NCBI GenBank assembly: GCA_017469945.1 | Contig: JAFUFI010000004.1 | Location: forward strand, 1 to 64,000 | Origin: Lachnospiraceae bacterium | GTDB lineage: Bacteria; Bacillota; Clostridia; Lachnospirales; Lachnospiraceae | Reading direction: 5' to 3' | DNA: 64,000 nucleotides | Shown: positions 15,773 through 24,495 of the stretch, piece after piece | Position numbering within the stretch: the first letter of the stretch is position 1 | Layout of the letters: each line of letters opens with the position of its first letter | The notes under the pieces: generated by a model | Told to the model about the DNA's origin: nothing | The model's database searches: none | Seen by the model: the letters and a program-made list of their open reading frames with translations, nothing else | Position numbers and translations under genes: made by a program

Positions 15773-17833
15773 ATGAACTTAAGTACCGACGTTTCGCACC
15801 TTAAAGGTGTCGGAGAAAAGACCGCGGCTCTTTTCAAAAAACTGAATATCAATACTTATGAGGATCTATTTTCTTATTACCCCACAGATTACATCAAATA
15901 TAATCCTCCTGTATCTTTTTCGGAGCTTAAAGCGGGAAACGTTTGTACGGTAAGAGGTCTTGCGGCAAATGTTCAGGGGCCCGTCAAAGCCGGAAGATAT
16001 AGCATTATCACAGTAGTTTTAAAAGACGGGCTAAATACCTTAGAGGCCGTATTTTTTAACCAGCCTTTTATCAAGAAGGTTATAAAGGTAGGCGGGTATT
16101 ATATCCTCCGGGGAAGGATCGTTCAAAAAGGCGCTAAGCTTATTATGCAATCCCCGAAGCTTTTTAAAGAGGATGAATACGCAGAGCTTGTTAAGTACCC
16201 TCAGGCTAAGTATTCACTTACTGCGGGACTTTCTTCAAAGACAATTTCAAAAGCGCTTAAAGCGGCATTTATAGACGCGCAGTGGGGGGAGGAATGTTTC
16301 CCGGAAAAATATCTTAAAGAATCCGGAATCCCTTCCCGAAAAGACGCCTTGAGACTTATACACTTCCCGGAATGCGACGAAGATATCGTTACGGCAAGAA
16401 GGAGGCTTTCTTTCGAAGAGTTCTTTTACTTTATAATGCTCCTTAGAAAGAATAAAGCCATATCTGTCTCTACTCCGAACAATTTTAAGATGATCGAAAC
16501 GGCTGAAACCAAGAGGTTTCTTGAGAGCCTTCCTTTTAAGCCGACTGCCGGTCAAAAGAAAGCGTGGAAGGAAATCCTTGATGATATGTGCGGCGAAAGG
16601 TGCATGAACAGGCTTATTCAGGGCGATGTAGGAAGCGGTAAAACCCTTATAGCTTTGCTTTCCCTACTTCTTGCGGCATCCAACGGTTACCAGGGCGCTT
16701 TGATGGCCCCGACTGAAGTCCTTGCGATGCAGCATTTTAAAACTGTTAAAGAGTATATCTCAAAATACAATCTTTGTTTTGAGCCGGTACTTTTAACCGG
16801 TTCCATGAAGGCGGCGGAGAAAAAAGAAGCCCTTTCTAAGATTGAAAGCGGCGAGGCTAATCTTATCATCGGAACTCATGCCCTTATCCAGGATAGGGTT
16901 TTGTATAAAAATCTGGCGATCGTAGTTACCGACGAACAACATAGATTCGGCGTACGTCAAAGGCAGGCTCTTGCTTATAAGGGTAAGGAGCCCCATATCC
17001 TTGTTATGAGCGCAACGCCGATACCAAGGACTCTTGCGATCATCCTTTACGGAGACTTGCAGCTTTCGGCGATACACGAGCTTCCCGCGGGAAGATGCGC
17101 TATTAAGAACGCGGTAGTAGGAACTTCCTACAGACCTTCCGCTTATAAGTTTTTTAAAGATCAGATTGCCGAAGGACATCAGGTTTACGTTATCTGTCCA
17201 AAGGCTTTAAGCGACGAGGAAGACGATGGAGAGCTTGAAAACGTTGTTGATTACGCGGAAAAGCTAAGAGCGGCTCTTCCCGGCGTTAACATCGAGCATC
17301 TAAACGGCAAGATGAAACCACAGGATAAGACTGATATTATGCAGCGCTTTTCAAAGGGCGAAACGGATATCCTTGTATCGACAACGGTTATCGAAGTCGG
17401 TATAAACGTACCGAACGCTACGGTTATGATGATCGAAAATGCCGAGCGTTTCGGGCTTTCACAGCTCCATCAGCTTCGCGGTCGAGTAGGAAGAGGAAGT
17501 GCCCAAAGCTATTGTATATTTATTTCATCCAAAGAAGATGATAAAATAATGGAGCGTCTAAATGTATTAAAGAGTACAAACGACGGCTTTAAGATAGCGT
17601 CGGAGGACTTAAGGCTTAGAGGACCGGGAGATTTCTTCGGGGTAAGACAAAGCGGAGAATTCGCCTTTAAGATAGCTGATATTTACTCTGACAGCGACCT
17701 GCTTGAGAGCGCCGGAAATCTTGTGGATGAGATCCTAAAGGATGATCCGAGTCTTTCGAAAGAAGATAACAGGCTTATAAAAGAGCAGGTTGATTATTTC
17801 TTTGCACATTCGGAACTGTTTAGCAGTATTTAG
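15773..17833 (+). CDS. recG: ATP-dependent DNA helicase RecG
   Basis: RecG remodels stalled forks and branched DNA. The 686-residue protein has the N-terminal wedge/OB domain (LKGVGEKTAALF at the start; VRGLAANVQGP near 60), then superfamily 2 helicase motifs: GDVGSGKT (Walker A, about residue 284), DEQHRFGVRQRQ (motif II DEQH), MSATPIPRTLA (motif III), and the C-terminal VGRGSAQSYC/RVGRG motif VI. The length is normal. It stands behind a terminator with weak RBS context, and before the DegV gene by 40 bases. Confidence 0.97.
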   Translation: MNLSTDVSHLKGVGEKTAALFKKLNINTYEDLFSYYPTDYIKYNPPVSFSELKAGNVCTVRGLAANVQGPVKAGRYSIITVVLKDGLNTLEAVFFNQPFIKKVIKVGGYYILRGRIVQKGAKLIMQSPKLFKEDEYAELVKYPQAKYSLTAGLSSKTISKALKAAFIDAQWGEECFPEKYLKESGIPSRKDALRLIHFPECDEDIVTARRRLSFEEFFYFIMLLRKNKAISVSTPNNFKMIETAETKRFLESLPFKPTAGQKKAWKEILDDMCGERCMNRLIQGDVGSGKTLIALLSLLLAASNGYQGALMAPTEVLAMQHFKTVKEYISKYNLCFEPVLLTGSMKAAEKKEALSKIESGEANLIIGTHALIQDRVLYKNLAIVVTDEQHRFGVRQRQALAYKGKEPHILVMSATPIPRTLAIILYGDLQLSAIHELPAGRCAIKNAVVGTSYRPSAYKFFKDQIAEGHQVYVICPKALSDEEDDGELENVVDYAEKLRAALPGVNIEHLNGKMKPQDKTDIMQRFSKGETDILVSTTVIEVGINVPNATVMMIENAERFGLSQLHQLRGRVGRGSAQSYCIFISSKEDDKIMERLNVLKSTNDGFKIASEDLRLRGPGDFFGVRQSGEFAFKIADIYSDSDLLESAGNLVDEILKDDPSLSKEDNRLIKEQVDYFFAHSELFSSI

Positions 17834-17872
17834 CGTTTACGCTTTATATAAAAGTTTAAGGAGAGATTTTTT

Positions 17873-18757
17873 ATGTCTAAAATAGCGGTTGTAACCGATT
17901 CAAACAGCGGTATTACTCAGGCCGAAGGAAAGAAGCTGGGGATCAATGTAATCCCTATGCCTTTTATGATCGGAGAAAATGAATTCTTCGAGGATATCAA
18001 TCTTTCTCAGGACGAGTTTTACGAGAAGTTAAAGGGCGGTGAGAATATTTCCACAAGCCAGCCCAATCTTACCGTAGTTGCGGATTTTTGGAGAAATCTT
18101 TTAAAGGATTACGACGAGATAATTCATATCCCTATGAGCTCCGGTCTTTCGGGCTCCTGCCAGAGCGCTTATATGCTTTCTCAGGAAGATGAATTTGACG
18201 GTAAAGTTTTTGTCATCGACAATCAGCGAATTTCCGTAACCCAGCGTCAGTCGGCAATCGACGCAAGAGACCTTGCGGCAAAAGGATTTTCCGGACAGGA
18301 GATCGCCGATATCCTTATGAGAGATAAGTTTAAGAGCAGTATTTATATTATGCTTGATACTCTTTTCTATCTTAAAAAGGGCGGAAGAATCACACCTGCT
18401 GCCGCAGCAATCGGAACCCTTTTAAAGCTTAAGCCGGTCCTTCAGATTCAAGGCGAAAAGCTTGACGCGTTCTCTAAGGCGAGAACATCATCTATCGGAA
18501 GAGATCAGATGATAAACGCTATAAAAAATGATATCGAGACCAGATTCGGCGGACTCGAAAATGCTAAAGAAAACGTATACCTCGAGATCGCTTATACCTA
18601 CGATGAAGCCGTTGCTCTTGATTTTAAAGAGCAGGTTCTTACACATTTCCCCGGATTTGATATTGTGGTAAATCCCCTTTCACTTTCGGTTGCCTGCCAT
18701 ATAGGACCCGGCGCCATCGCTCTTGCTACATGCATGATAACACCCGAACTTAAGTAG
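17873..18757 (+). CDS. DegV family protein (FakB-like fatty acid binding)
   Basis: DegV proteins bind a single fatty acid and several serve as FakB subunits. The 294-residue product shows the family start VTDSNSGI, the ligand-phosphate loops PMSSGLSGSCQSA and IDNQRISV, and the C-terminal CHIGPGAIA. RBS AAGGAGAG precedes the ATG. Its nearness to the YloV/FakA-like gene supports a fatty acid kinase pairing; FakB-FakA genes are often separate. Substrate preference cannot be read from the sequence. Confidence 0.93.
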   Translation: MSKIAVVTDSNSGITQAEGKKLGINVIPMPFMIGENEFFEDINLSQDEFYEKLKGGENISTSQPNLTVVADFWRNLLKDYDEIIHIPMSSGLSGSCQSAYMLSQEDEFDGKVFVIDNQRISVTQRQSAIDARDLAAKGFSGQEIADILMRDKFKSSIYIMLDTLFYLKKGGRITPAAAAIGTLLKLKPVLQIQGEKLDAFSKARTSSIGRDQMINAIKNDIETRFGGLENAKENVYLEIAYTYDEAVALDFKEQVLTHFPGFDIVVNPLSLSVACHIGPGAIALATCMITPELK

Positions 18758-18779
18758 TTTTTATGAGGAGGAGATTATA

Positions 18780-19730
18780 ATGGGACTTAAAGTAACGGAT
18801 CTTTCCAAAAAGTACGGAAACAAAACCGTAGTTGACCACATTTCATTCGAGATGGAAAAGCCGGGAGTATATGCGCTTCTTGGAACCAATGGTGCGGGTA
18901 AAACAACATCAATTCGAATGATACTTGATATGCTTGATAAGGACACGGGAGAGGTTCTCTGGAACGGAAAGCCCCTTAGTTTTGATAACTGTAATATCGG
19001 TTATCTTGCAGAGGAGAGAGGTCTTTATCAGAAGTATCCTTTGATGGATCAGATAATCTACTTCGGAGAGCTTCGCGGTGTACCAAGAGCAGAGCTTGAG
19101 AAAAAGATTAAGTACTGGTCGGGAAGATTAAAGCTTGATGAGTATTTATATCCTCAGCCTGTAGTTGTTAACGGCCGCAAGATAAAGGCTAAGCCCAAGA
19201 GTCCCGATCAGCTCTCAAAAGGTAATCAGCAAAAGATCCAGTTTTTGATTGCTATGCTTTCAGACCCCGAGCTTTTGGTACTCGACGAGCCTTTTTCGGG
19301 CCTCGATCCCGTAAATACCGACATCTTAAAAGATGTTGTAAGAGAGCAGATTGAAGCCGGAAAGTATATCATTATGTCTTCACACCAGATGGCTGTTGTG
19401 GAAGAGTTTTGCACCGATATCACGATCCTTTCAAGATCAAAGGCTATTGTTAAGGGTAATCTTAACGATATTAAAAAGAGCTACGGAAGAGTTAAGCTCT
19501 CTCTTAAATGTGAAAGCGACGTATCTTCCTACATTAACGCTCTCGGAATAGAGATCCTTTCCGAGAAGGAAAATGAATACTCCTTGAAGGTAACGGGTGA
19601 TGAACAGGCAAACGCTCTTTTAAAGAGCCTTACAGATGCAGGTATTACCGTTATCAGATTTGAACTTGCAGAGCTCAGTTTGCATGAGATCTTTGTAAAA
19701 GAGGTGGGTGCGGATGAAGAGCAGAAATAG
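18780..19730 (+). CDS. ABC transporter ATP-binding protein (NatA/YhaQ-like)
   Basis: The 316-residue subunit powers an exporter formed with the two following permeases. Motifs: Walker A GTNGAGKTT near residue 36, signature LSKGNQQK near residue 143, Walker B LLVLDEPFSGLDP, and the H-loop SSHQM. A C-terminal domain of about 85 residues follows the nucleotide-binding domain, as in NatA and bacitracin-type exporters. RBS AGGAGGAG precedes the ATG. The stop lies a few bases inside the next gene, so the three genes are translationally coupled. The substrate (Na+, antibiotic or peptide) is not evident. Confidence 0.92.
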   Translation: MGLKVTDLSKKYGNKTVVDHISFEMEKPGVYALLGTNGAGKTTSIRMILDMLDKDTGEVLWNGKPLSFDNCNIGYLAEERGLYQKYPLMDQIIYFGELRGVPRAELEKKIKYWSGRLKLDEYLYPQPVVVNGRKIKAKPKSPDQLSKGNQQKIQFLIAMLSDPELLVLDEPFSGLDPVNTDILKDVVREQIEAGKYIIMSSHQMAVVEEFCTDITILSRSKAIVKGNLNDIKKSYGRVKLSLKCESDVSSYINALGIEILSEKENEYSLKVTGDEQANALLKSLTDAGITVIRFELAELSLHEIFVKEVGADEEQK

Positions 19731-21063
19731 TTCAAATAATATATACCGTATGGACGGTATCGGGAAAGTATTTCGCTTTACCTTGCAGCAGACTTTTAAG
19801 AATAAGGGCTATCTTATTAGCTATATCATGGTCATTGCTATGATGACCTTAATGAGCCCTATAAGTGCTCTTTCCGCAAAGTCTACTGAGACTACAATGG
19901 CTGTTGTAGATTCTATGAAGCAGGAAAACGAAGTTACAAAGGTGTATATCGACAATAAAACGGATATAGACCTTTCTTTGGAAGATTTAGGCCTTAAAGA
20001 TACCGCTTTTGAAAGCAAGGAAGTAGTTTTTGAATCTATCCCCGCTCTTAAGGATACGGAAATAGGAATAGAGATTAAGCTTGATTCAAACGAAGGCTAC
20101 AAAACCTCAGGAATTATAAGCGATGAATCAAAGGTAAGCTCCCTTCTTCTTGACGGCTTTACGGAGCATATTTTTAATGCCTTTGAAGATAAAAGAATCC
20201 TTTCTTCAATCAGCGAAGAAAAGTATGCTTCGTATTTATCGGGATTTTCCACGGGTAAAGCGATTACAGAAAAAGAGTACTACGAGCTTCAAAACAGCAA
20301 GTTTACTTCATCCGATACCATTACACTTTCTACGGTTTACTCTGTTATCGTTATGATACTTGTATCTTTAACGGTTTCCTACGTTATTTCAGCCGTTATG
20401 GAGGAGAAGACTTCAAAACTGGTTGAGAACCTTCTTGTCAGCGTAAGACCTCTGGCTCTTATTATGGGTAAGATTTTCGCTATGATGATCTACGTAGTAT
20501 CAATACTTTTCTTCGGAAGCGTGGGCTCGGGGATCAGCGGAGCTGTTATGGGTCTGCTTATGGTTAATAAATCCGAAGCTGTCGCTCATGCAACCACCGG
20601 TTATGAATTCGGAGCGATATTCGGACTTTCCTTCGGGAAGATCCTTATCCTTCTTTTGTCGGTCCTTCTTACTTACCTGATCTTTTCTATTCTTGCGGGA
20701 CTTTTCGGAAGCGCCTGCACAAAGACGGAAGAAGTGGGTCCTACCGTTATGGCTATCCAGTTTATCAGTATCGCAGGATATATTATAACGATCTTTATCC
20801 CTCTTATTGACAACAAGGTTGTAACTAATATTCTTGCTGTTGTACCTTTTATTTCTTCTTACGTAGCTCCGATCAATTTTGTATGTGAGAAGATTCCTTT
20901 CTGGCTTTACGGTATTTCTCTGGCGCTTCAGGTTTTACTTGCAATAGCGCTCTTTATGATAACAGCTAAGACCTACAGAAAGCTTATCGTAAACGACAGC
21001 AAAAAACTCAGCTTTATCGAAATATTAAAGCTTGCAGGAAAGGGGGAGCAGACAAATGTTTAA
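19714..21063 (+). CDS. ABC transporter permease (NatB-like)
   Basis: An ABC-2 type permease of about 449 residues. After a short cytoplasmic N-terminus come one membrane segment (ISYIMVIAMMTLM), a large extracytoplasmic region of about 150 residues, then five to six further helices, the usual NatB/YhaP plan. The start is set at ATG 19714 because GAGGTG lies seven bases upstream; GTG at 19708 is possible. It overlaps the ATPase gene by 17 bases and the next permease by eight. The motif SAVMEEKTSKLVENLLVSVRP is the conserved cytoplasmic coupling segment of this family. Confidence 0.88.
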   Translation: MKSRNSSNNIYRMDGIGKVFRFTLQQTFKNKGYLISYIMVIAMMTLMSPISALSAKSTETTMAVVDSMKQENEVTKVYIDNKTDIDLSLEDLGLKDTAFESKEVVFESIPALKDTEIGIEIKLDSNEGYKTSGIISDESKVSSLLLDGFTEHIFNAFEDKRILSSISEEKYASYLSGFSTGKAITEKEYYELQNSKFTSSDTITLSTVYSVIVMILVSLTVSYVISAVMEEKTSKLVENLLVSVRPLALIMGKIFAMMIYVVSILFFGSVGSGISGAVMGLLMVNKSEAVAHATTGYEFGAIFGLSFGKILILLLSVLLTYLIFSILAGLFGSACTKTEEVGPTVMAIQFISIAGYIITIFIPLIDNKVVTNILAVVPFISSYVAPINFVCEKIPFWLYGISLALQVLLAIALFMITAKTYRKLIVNDSKKLSFIEILKLAGKGEQTNV

Positions 21064-22414
21064 GAATTTCGGAACCGTTTTAAGATTCTCCCTTAAAAAT
21101 ATGGCGGGCACAAAAGGATTTAAGGTTGTTACCGCAATCTTTTCAATCATTTTTTTACTCGCACCTGCCATAATACTTATTGCCATCGGTTACAATTCGT
21201 CAAAGGAAAAAACTCTTAAGAGCTGTACGGCTAAGACTGTTTATGTAGCCGATGAGACAAGCTCCGATAAAGCCTTCTGGAGCGGCCTTTCTTCCTTACC
21301 CGAGGAAGATTACAAAAACATTAAATATGAGGTCTTTGAAAGCAGGGAAGAGGCTTTTGAAAAGGCAAAAGGGGATGAGAGCGGAATCATACTTATCGTT
21401 AAAGATAATAACGGACTCGTGGCCAATGTCATTATCCCTGAAGGCTCAAAAGTCGAAAAAGGAAATGCCAAGAATTATTTAAAGTATATAAAGACCTATA
21501 ACAGGTATTTCACCATCGGTCTTTTGGGATTATCGGAGGAAGAACTGACCGTCCTTGATACGAATAGCTCGTATGATACTTATTCCGAAACCGGATACAA
21601 AGAGGGGCTTTCTATAGCCGAAGATGTCTTATCAAGCGAAGAACTGATGAGAGAGCAGGTTATGAAAGTGGTAAGCATGGCTCTTCCCTACGCAACCATA
21701 ATGCTCCTTTATTTTATGCTCTTAAGCTACGGACAGACTCTTGCCCAGTCCGTTGTTATGGAAAAAGAGTCAAAGCTTATGGATACGATGCTTATCTCCG
21801 TAAGAACGGAATCCCTTATCTTCGGAAAACTTCTTGCCGCAATAATTACGGCTATGATCCAGGCTTTTTCATGGATCGTGGCTTTAGCGATCGGATTTTC
21901 CGCCGGTTCTCTTATCTCAAAGGCGTATTTTCCCGCGGGAAAGAATTACCTTTCCGCTTTTATTGACGGCATGAAGGAATTAAACGTATTCAGACCGGTA
22001 AATGTTGTGATCGGACTTTTATTCCTTCTTTTAAGCTTTGTACTTTACTTTAGCCTCGCCGCCATTGCGGGCGCTATGAGCAGTACAAAAGAAGAAGTAT
22101 CAAGCAAGGCTACGCTCTTTGTATTTCCGCTTCTTATAAGCTTCTTTATCCTGATCTTTGCGGGAGGAATGAATGCGGAGACCACAAAAAACTGGATGCT
22201 TATCGTTCCCTTTACGGGCGGTATGATACTTCCGGCGAATGTGATGCTGGGATATGTTTCATGGCCTGTAATCCTTGCTGCATTTGTAGCATTTGCGGTT
22301 TTGATCGTATTTTTGGTTTATATGGCGGGAAGAATCTATAAAATGATGAGCCTTTACAAGGGCAATAAGATTTCTATATCAGAGGTACTTAAAAGGACCT
22401 TTGAGGGGGACTAG
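21056..22414 (+). CDS. ABC transporter permease (second NatB-like subunit)
   Basis: This 452-residue protein has the same plan as the preceding permease: an N-terminal helix (FSIIFLLAPAIILIAIGY), a large outside domain, then six helices, with the matching segment QSVVMEKESKLMDTMLISVRTE. The two permeases are likely paralogues that form a heterodimer. ATG 21056 is chosen over an upstream in-frame start because AAAGGGGG lies seven bases before it. The final gene of the exporter operon; no terminator is seen, and the next promoter starts about 37 bases after the stop. Confidence 0.87.
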   Translation: MFKNFGTVLRFSLKNMAGTKGFKVVTAIFSIIFLLAPAIILIAIGYNSSKEKTLKSCTAKTVYVADETSSDKAFWSGLSSLPEEDYKNIKYEVFESREEAFEKAKGDESGIILIVKDNNGLVANVIIPEGSKVEKGNAKNYLKYIKTYNRYFTIGLLGLSEEELTVLDTNSSYDTYSETGYKEGLSIAEDVLSSEELMREQVMKVVSMALPYATIMLLYFMLLSYGQTLAQSVVMEKESKLMDTMLISVRTESLIFGKLLAAIITAMIQAFSWIVALAIGFSAGSLISKAYFPAGKNYLSAFIDGMKELNVFRPVNVVIGLLFLLLSFVLYFSLAAIAGAMSSTKEEVSSKATLFVFPLLISFFILIFAGGMNAETTKNWMLIVPFTGGMILPANVMLGYVSWPVILAAFVAFAVLIVFLVYMAGRIYKMMSLYKGNKISISEVLKRTFEGD

Positions 22415-22451
22415 AAATTAGGCTTAAATGCCACATTTTGCGGATATTTAT

Positions 22452-22480
22452 TTGCAATACCACTAAATATATGATATACT
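22452..22480 (+). promoter_or_regulatory. Promoter of the topoisomerase pair
   Basis: TTGCAA (22452-22457), a 17-base spacer and TATACT (22475-22480) form a good sigma-A promoter. The transcript would start around 22487, at or within the LexA-type palindrome. Confidence 0.8.
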
Positions 22481-22481
22481 A

Positions 22482-22515
22482 AATCGGTGTGAACAAATGT
22501 TCATACCGATTTTTT
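22482..22515 (+). promoter_or_regulatory. LexA-type operator in a palindrome downstream of the -10
   Basis: GAACAAATGTTC (22491-22502) is a perfect GAAC-RNRY-GTTC match. It lies at the centre of a 13-bp inverted repeat (22482-22494 with 22499-22511) followed by a T run, so the leader RNA could also form a terminator-like hairpin. LexA control of parEC is known in Bacillus subtilis, which supports the operator reading. Confidence 0.75.
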
Positions 22516-22541
22516 ATAGAGTAAAGATAGTAGGAGTTTTT

Positions 22542-24461
22542 ATGGCAAAAGAAGTTTATGACGCGTCCAGTATTACCGTCCTTGAGGGACTTGAAGCTGT
22601 CAGAGTGCGTCCCGGAATGTATATTGGTTCTGTTACCACAAAAGGTCTGAACCATCTTGTTTACGAGATAGTTGATAACTCGGTGGATGAGCATTTAGCC
22701 GGTCATTGCGATAAGATATATGTTACTTTGGAAAAAGACGGCTCCGCTACTGTATCCGACAACGGAAGAGGTATTCCCGTGGGAATGCACGAAAAAGGCA
22801 TCAGCGCCGAAAGACTCGTATTTACTACGCTTCACGCCGGCGGTAAGTTTGACAATAACGCCTACAAGACAAGCGGCGGTCTCCACGGCGTAGGTTCGTC
22901 CGTTGTTAACGCGCTTTCAAAGCATCTTACCGTTACCGTTAAAACAGGCGGAGAGATATTTAAGGATTCCTACGAGCGCGGAATCCCTACAACCGAGCTT
23001 GTAAAGGGCCTTTTACCCGTTATCGGAAAGACCAGAGAGCACGGAACCTGCATCAATTTCCTTCCCGATGACGAGATTTTTGATCGTACGAGATTTGCTG
23101 AGGCGGATATCAAGAACAGGCTTCATGATACTGCTTATCTTAACCCCAATCTTACGATCTATTACAAGGATTTAAGAGGTGATGAGCCCGAGGAGATCAC
23201 GTACCACGAGCCCGACGGTATCGCCGGATTCATCCGTCATATGAACGCCAACAACGAGGCTGTTACCGATGTTTGCTATTTTTCCGGAGAGTACGAGGGA
23301 ATCTTCGTTGAGTGTGCTTTCCAGTATGTCAACGAGTTCCATGAAAACGTCCTCGGATATTGTAACAATATCTACAACTCCGAAGGCGGAACCCACCTTA
23401 CGGGCTTCAAGGCGCAGTTTACTACCATCATCAATTCCTACGCCCATGAGCTCGGTATTTTAAAGGAAAAAGACAACAACTTTACCGGAGCCGACGTGCG
23501 TAACGGTATGACCGCCGTTATCAGCATCAAGCATCCTGACCCCAGATTCGAAGGCCAGACTAAAACTAAGCTTGATAACCAGGATGCGTCGAAGGCCGTA
23601 TCAAAGGTTACTTCCGACGAAGTTACAAGATATTTCGACCGTAATTTAGAGACTTTAAAGAATATAATAGGATGTGCCGAAAAGGCAGCCAAGATCCGTA
23701 AGACAGAGGAAAAAGCTAAGACCAATATGCTTACAAAGCAGAAATTTTCCTTTGATTCCAACGGAAAACTTGCAAACTGCATTTCAAAAGACGCTTCAAA
23801 GTGCGAAATCTTTATCGTAGAGGGAGATTCTGCAGGCGGCTCTGCAAAAATGGCAAGGGACCGTAATTACCAGGCAATACTTCCCATCAGAGGTAAGATC
23901 CTTAACGTTGAGAAGGCTTCCATGGATAAAGTCCTTGCAAACGCCGAGATAAAGACGATGATCAACGCCTTCGGATGCGGATTTTCGGAAGGCTACGGCA
24001 ATGACTTTGATATTACAAAGCTTCGCTACGACAAGATTATAATCATGGCCGATGCGGACGTTGACGGAGCGCATATATCAACCCTGCTCCTTACATTGTT
24101 CTATCGCTTTATGCCCGATCTTATCTTTGAAGGTCACGTATATATCGCCATGCCTCCTCTTTACAAGGCTATTCCTTCAAGAGGACAGGAAGAATATCTT
24201 TACGATGACAAGGCACTTGAGAAGTACCGTAAAAATCATAAGGGTCCTTTCACATTGCAGAGATACAAGGGTCTCGGTGAGATGGATGCAGAGCAGCTTT
24301 GGGAGACGACTCTTGATCCCGAGCGTCGCCGTATGAAGCTTGTTGAGATTGAGGATGCCCGTGCCGCATCAGAGATGACTGAGCTCCTCATGGGTACCGA
24401 TGTTCCCCCTCGCCGTGAGTTCATCCACCAGCACGCGCAGGACGCAGCCCTTGATGTTTAA
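22542..24461 (+). CDS. parE: Type IIA DNA topoisomerase subunit B (ParE-like / GyrB family)
   Basis: The ATPase subunit of topoisomerase IV or gyrase. The 639-residue protein has the GHKL ATPase motifs EIVDNSVDE, DNGRGIPV and KTSGGLHGVGSSVVNALS, the QTK loop (QTKTKL), and the TOPRIM motif EGDSAGGSA with DADVDGAHI. YKTSGGLHGVG and GMHEKG resemble Firmicutes ParE more than GyrB. The ATG at 22542 follows TAGGAG; an upstream in-frame ATG at 22497 lies in the hairpin and is rejected. The partner subunit starts 35 bases downstream. Databases may label it gyrB; the partner lacks a GyrA box, so I favour topoisomerase IV. Confidence 0.85.
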   Translation: MAKEVYDASSITVLEGLEAVRVRPGMYIGSVTTKGLNHLVYEIVDNSVDEHLAGHCDKIYVTLEKDGSATVSDNGRGIPVGMHEKGISAERLVFTTLHAGGKFDNNAYKTSGGLHGVGSSVVNALSKHLTVTVKTGGEIFKDSYERGIPTTELVKGLLPVIGKTREHGTCINFLPDDEIFDRTRFAEADIKNRLHDTAYLNPNLTIYYKDLRGDEPEEITYHEPDGIAGFIRHMNANNEAVTDVCYFSGEYEGIFVECAFQYVNEFHENVLGYCNNIYNSEGGTHLTGFKAQFTTIINSYAHELGILKEKDNNFTGADVRNGMTAVISIKHPDPRFEGQTKTKLDNQDASKAVSKVTSDEVTRYFDRNLETLKNIIGCAEKAAKIRKTEEKAKTNMLTKQKFSFDSNGKLANCISKDASKCEIFIVEGDSAGGSAKMARDRNYQAILPIRGKILNVEKASMDKVLANAEIKTMINAFGCGFSEGYGNDFDITKLRYDKIIIMADADVDGAHISTLLLTLFYRFMPDLIFEGHVYIAMPPLYKAIPSRGQEEYLYDDKALEKYRKNHKGPFTLQRYKGLGEMDAEQLWETTLDPERRRMKLVEIEDARAASEMTELLMGTDVPPRREFIHQHAQDAALDV

Positions 24462-24495
24462 TCTACTTTAAAAATTTTATCAAAGAGAAAGAAAC

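Noticed and set aside
22497..22541. Earlier in-frame ATG for the topoisomerase B subunit.
   Set aside because: It lies in the operator/hairpin and adds non-conserved residues; the ATG at 22542 has a good RBS.
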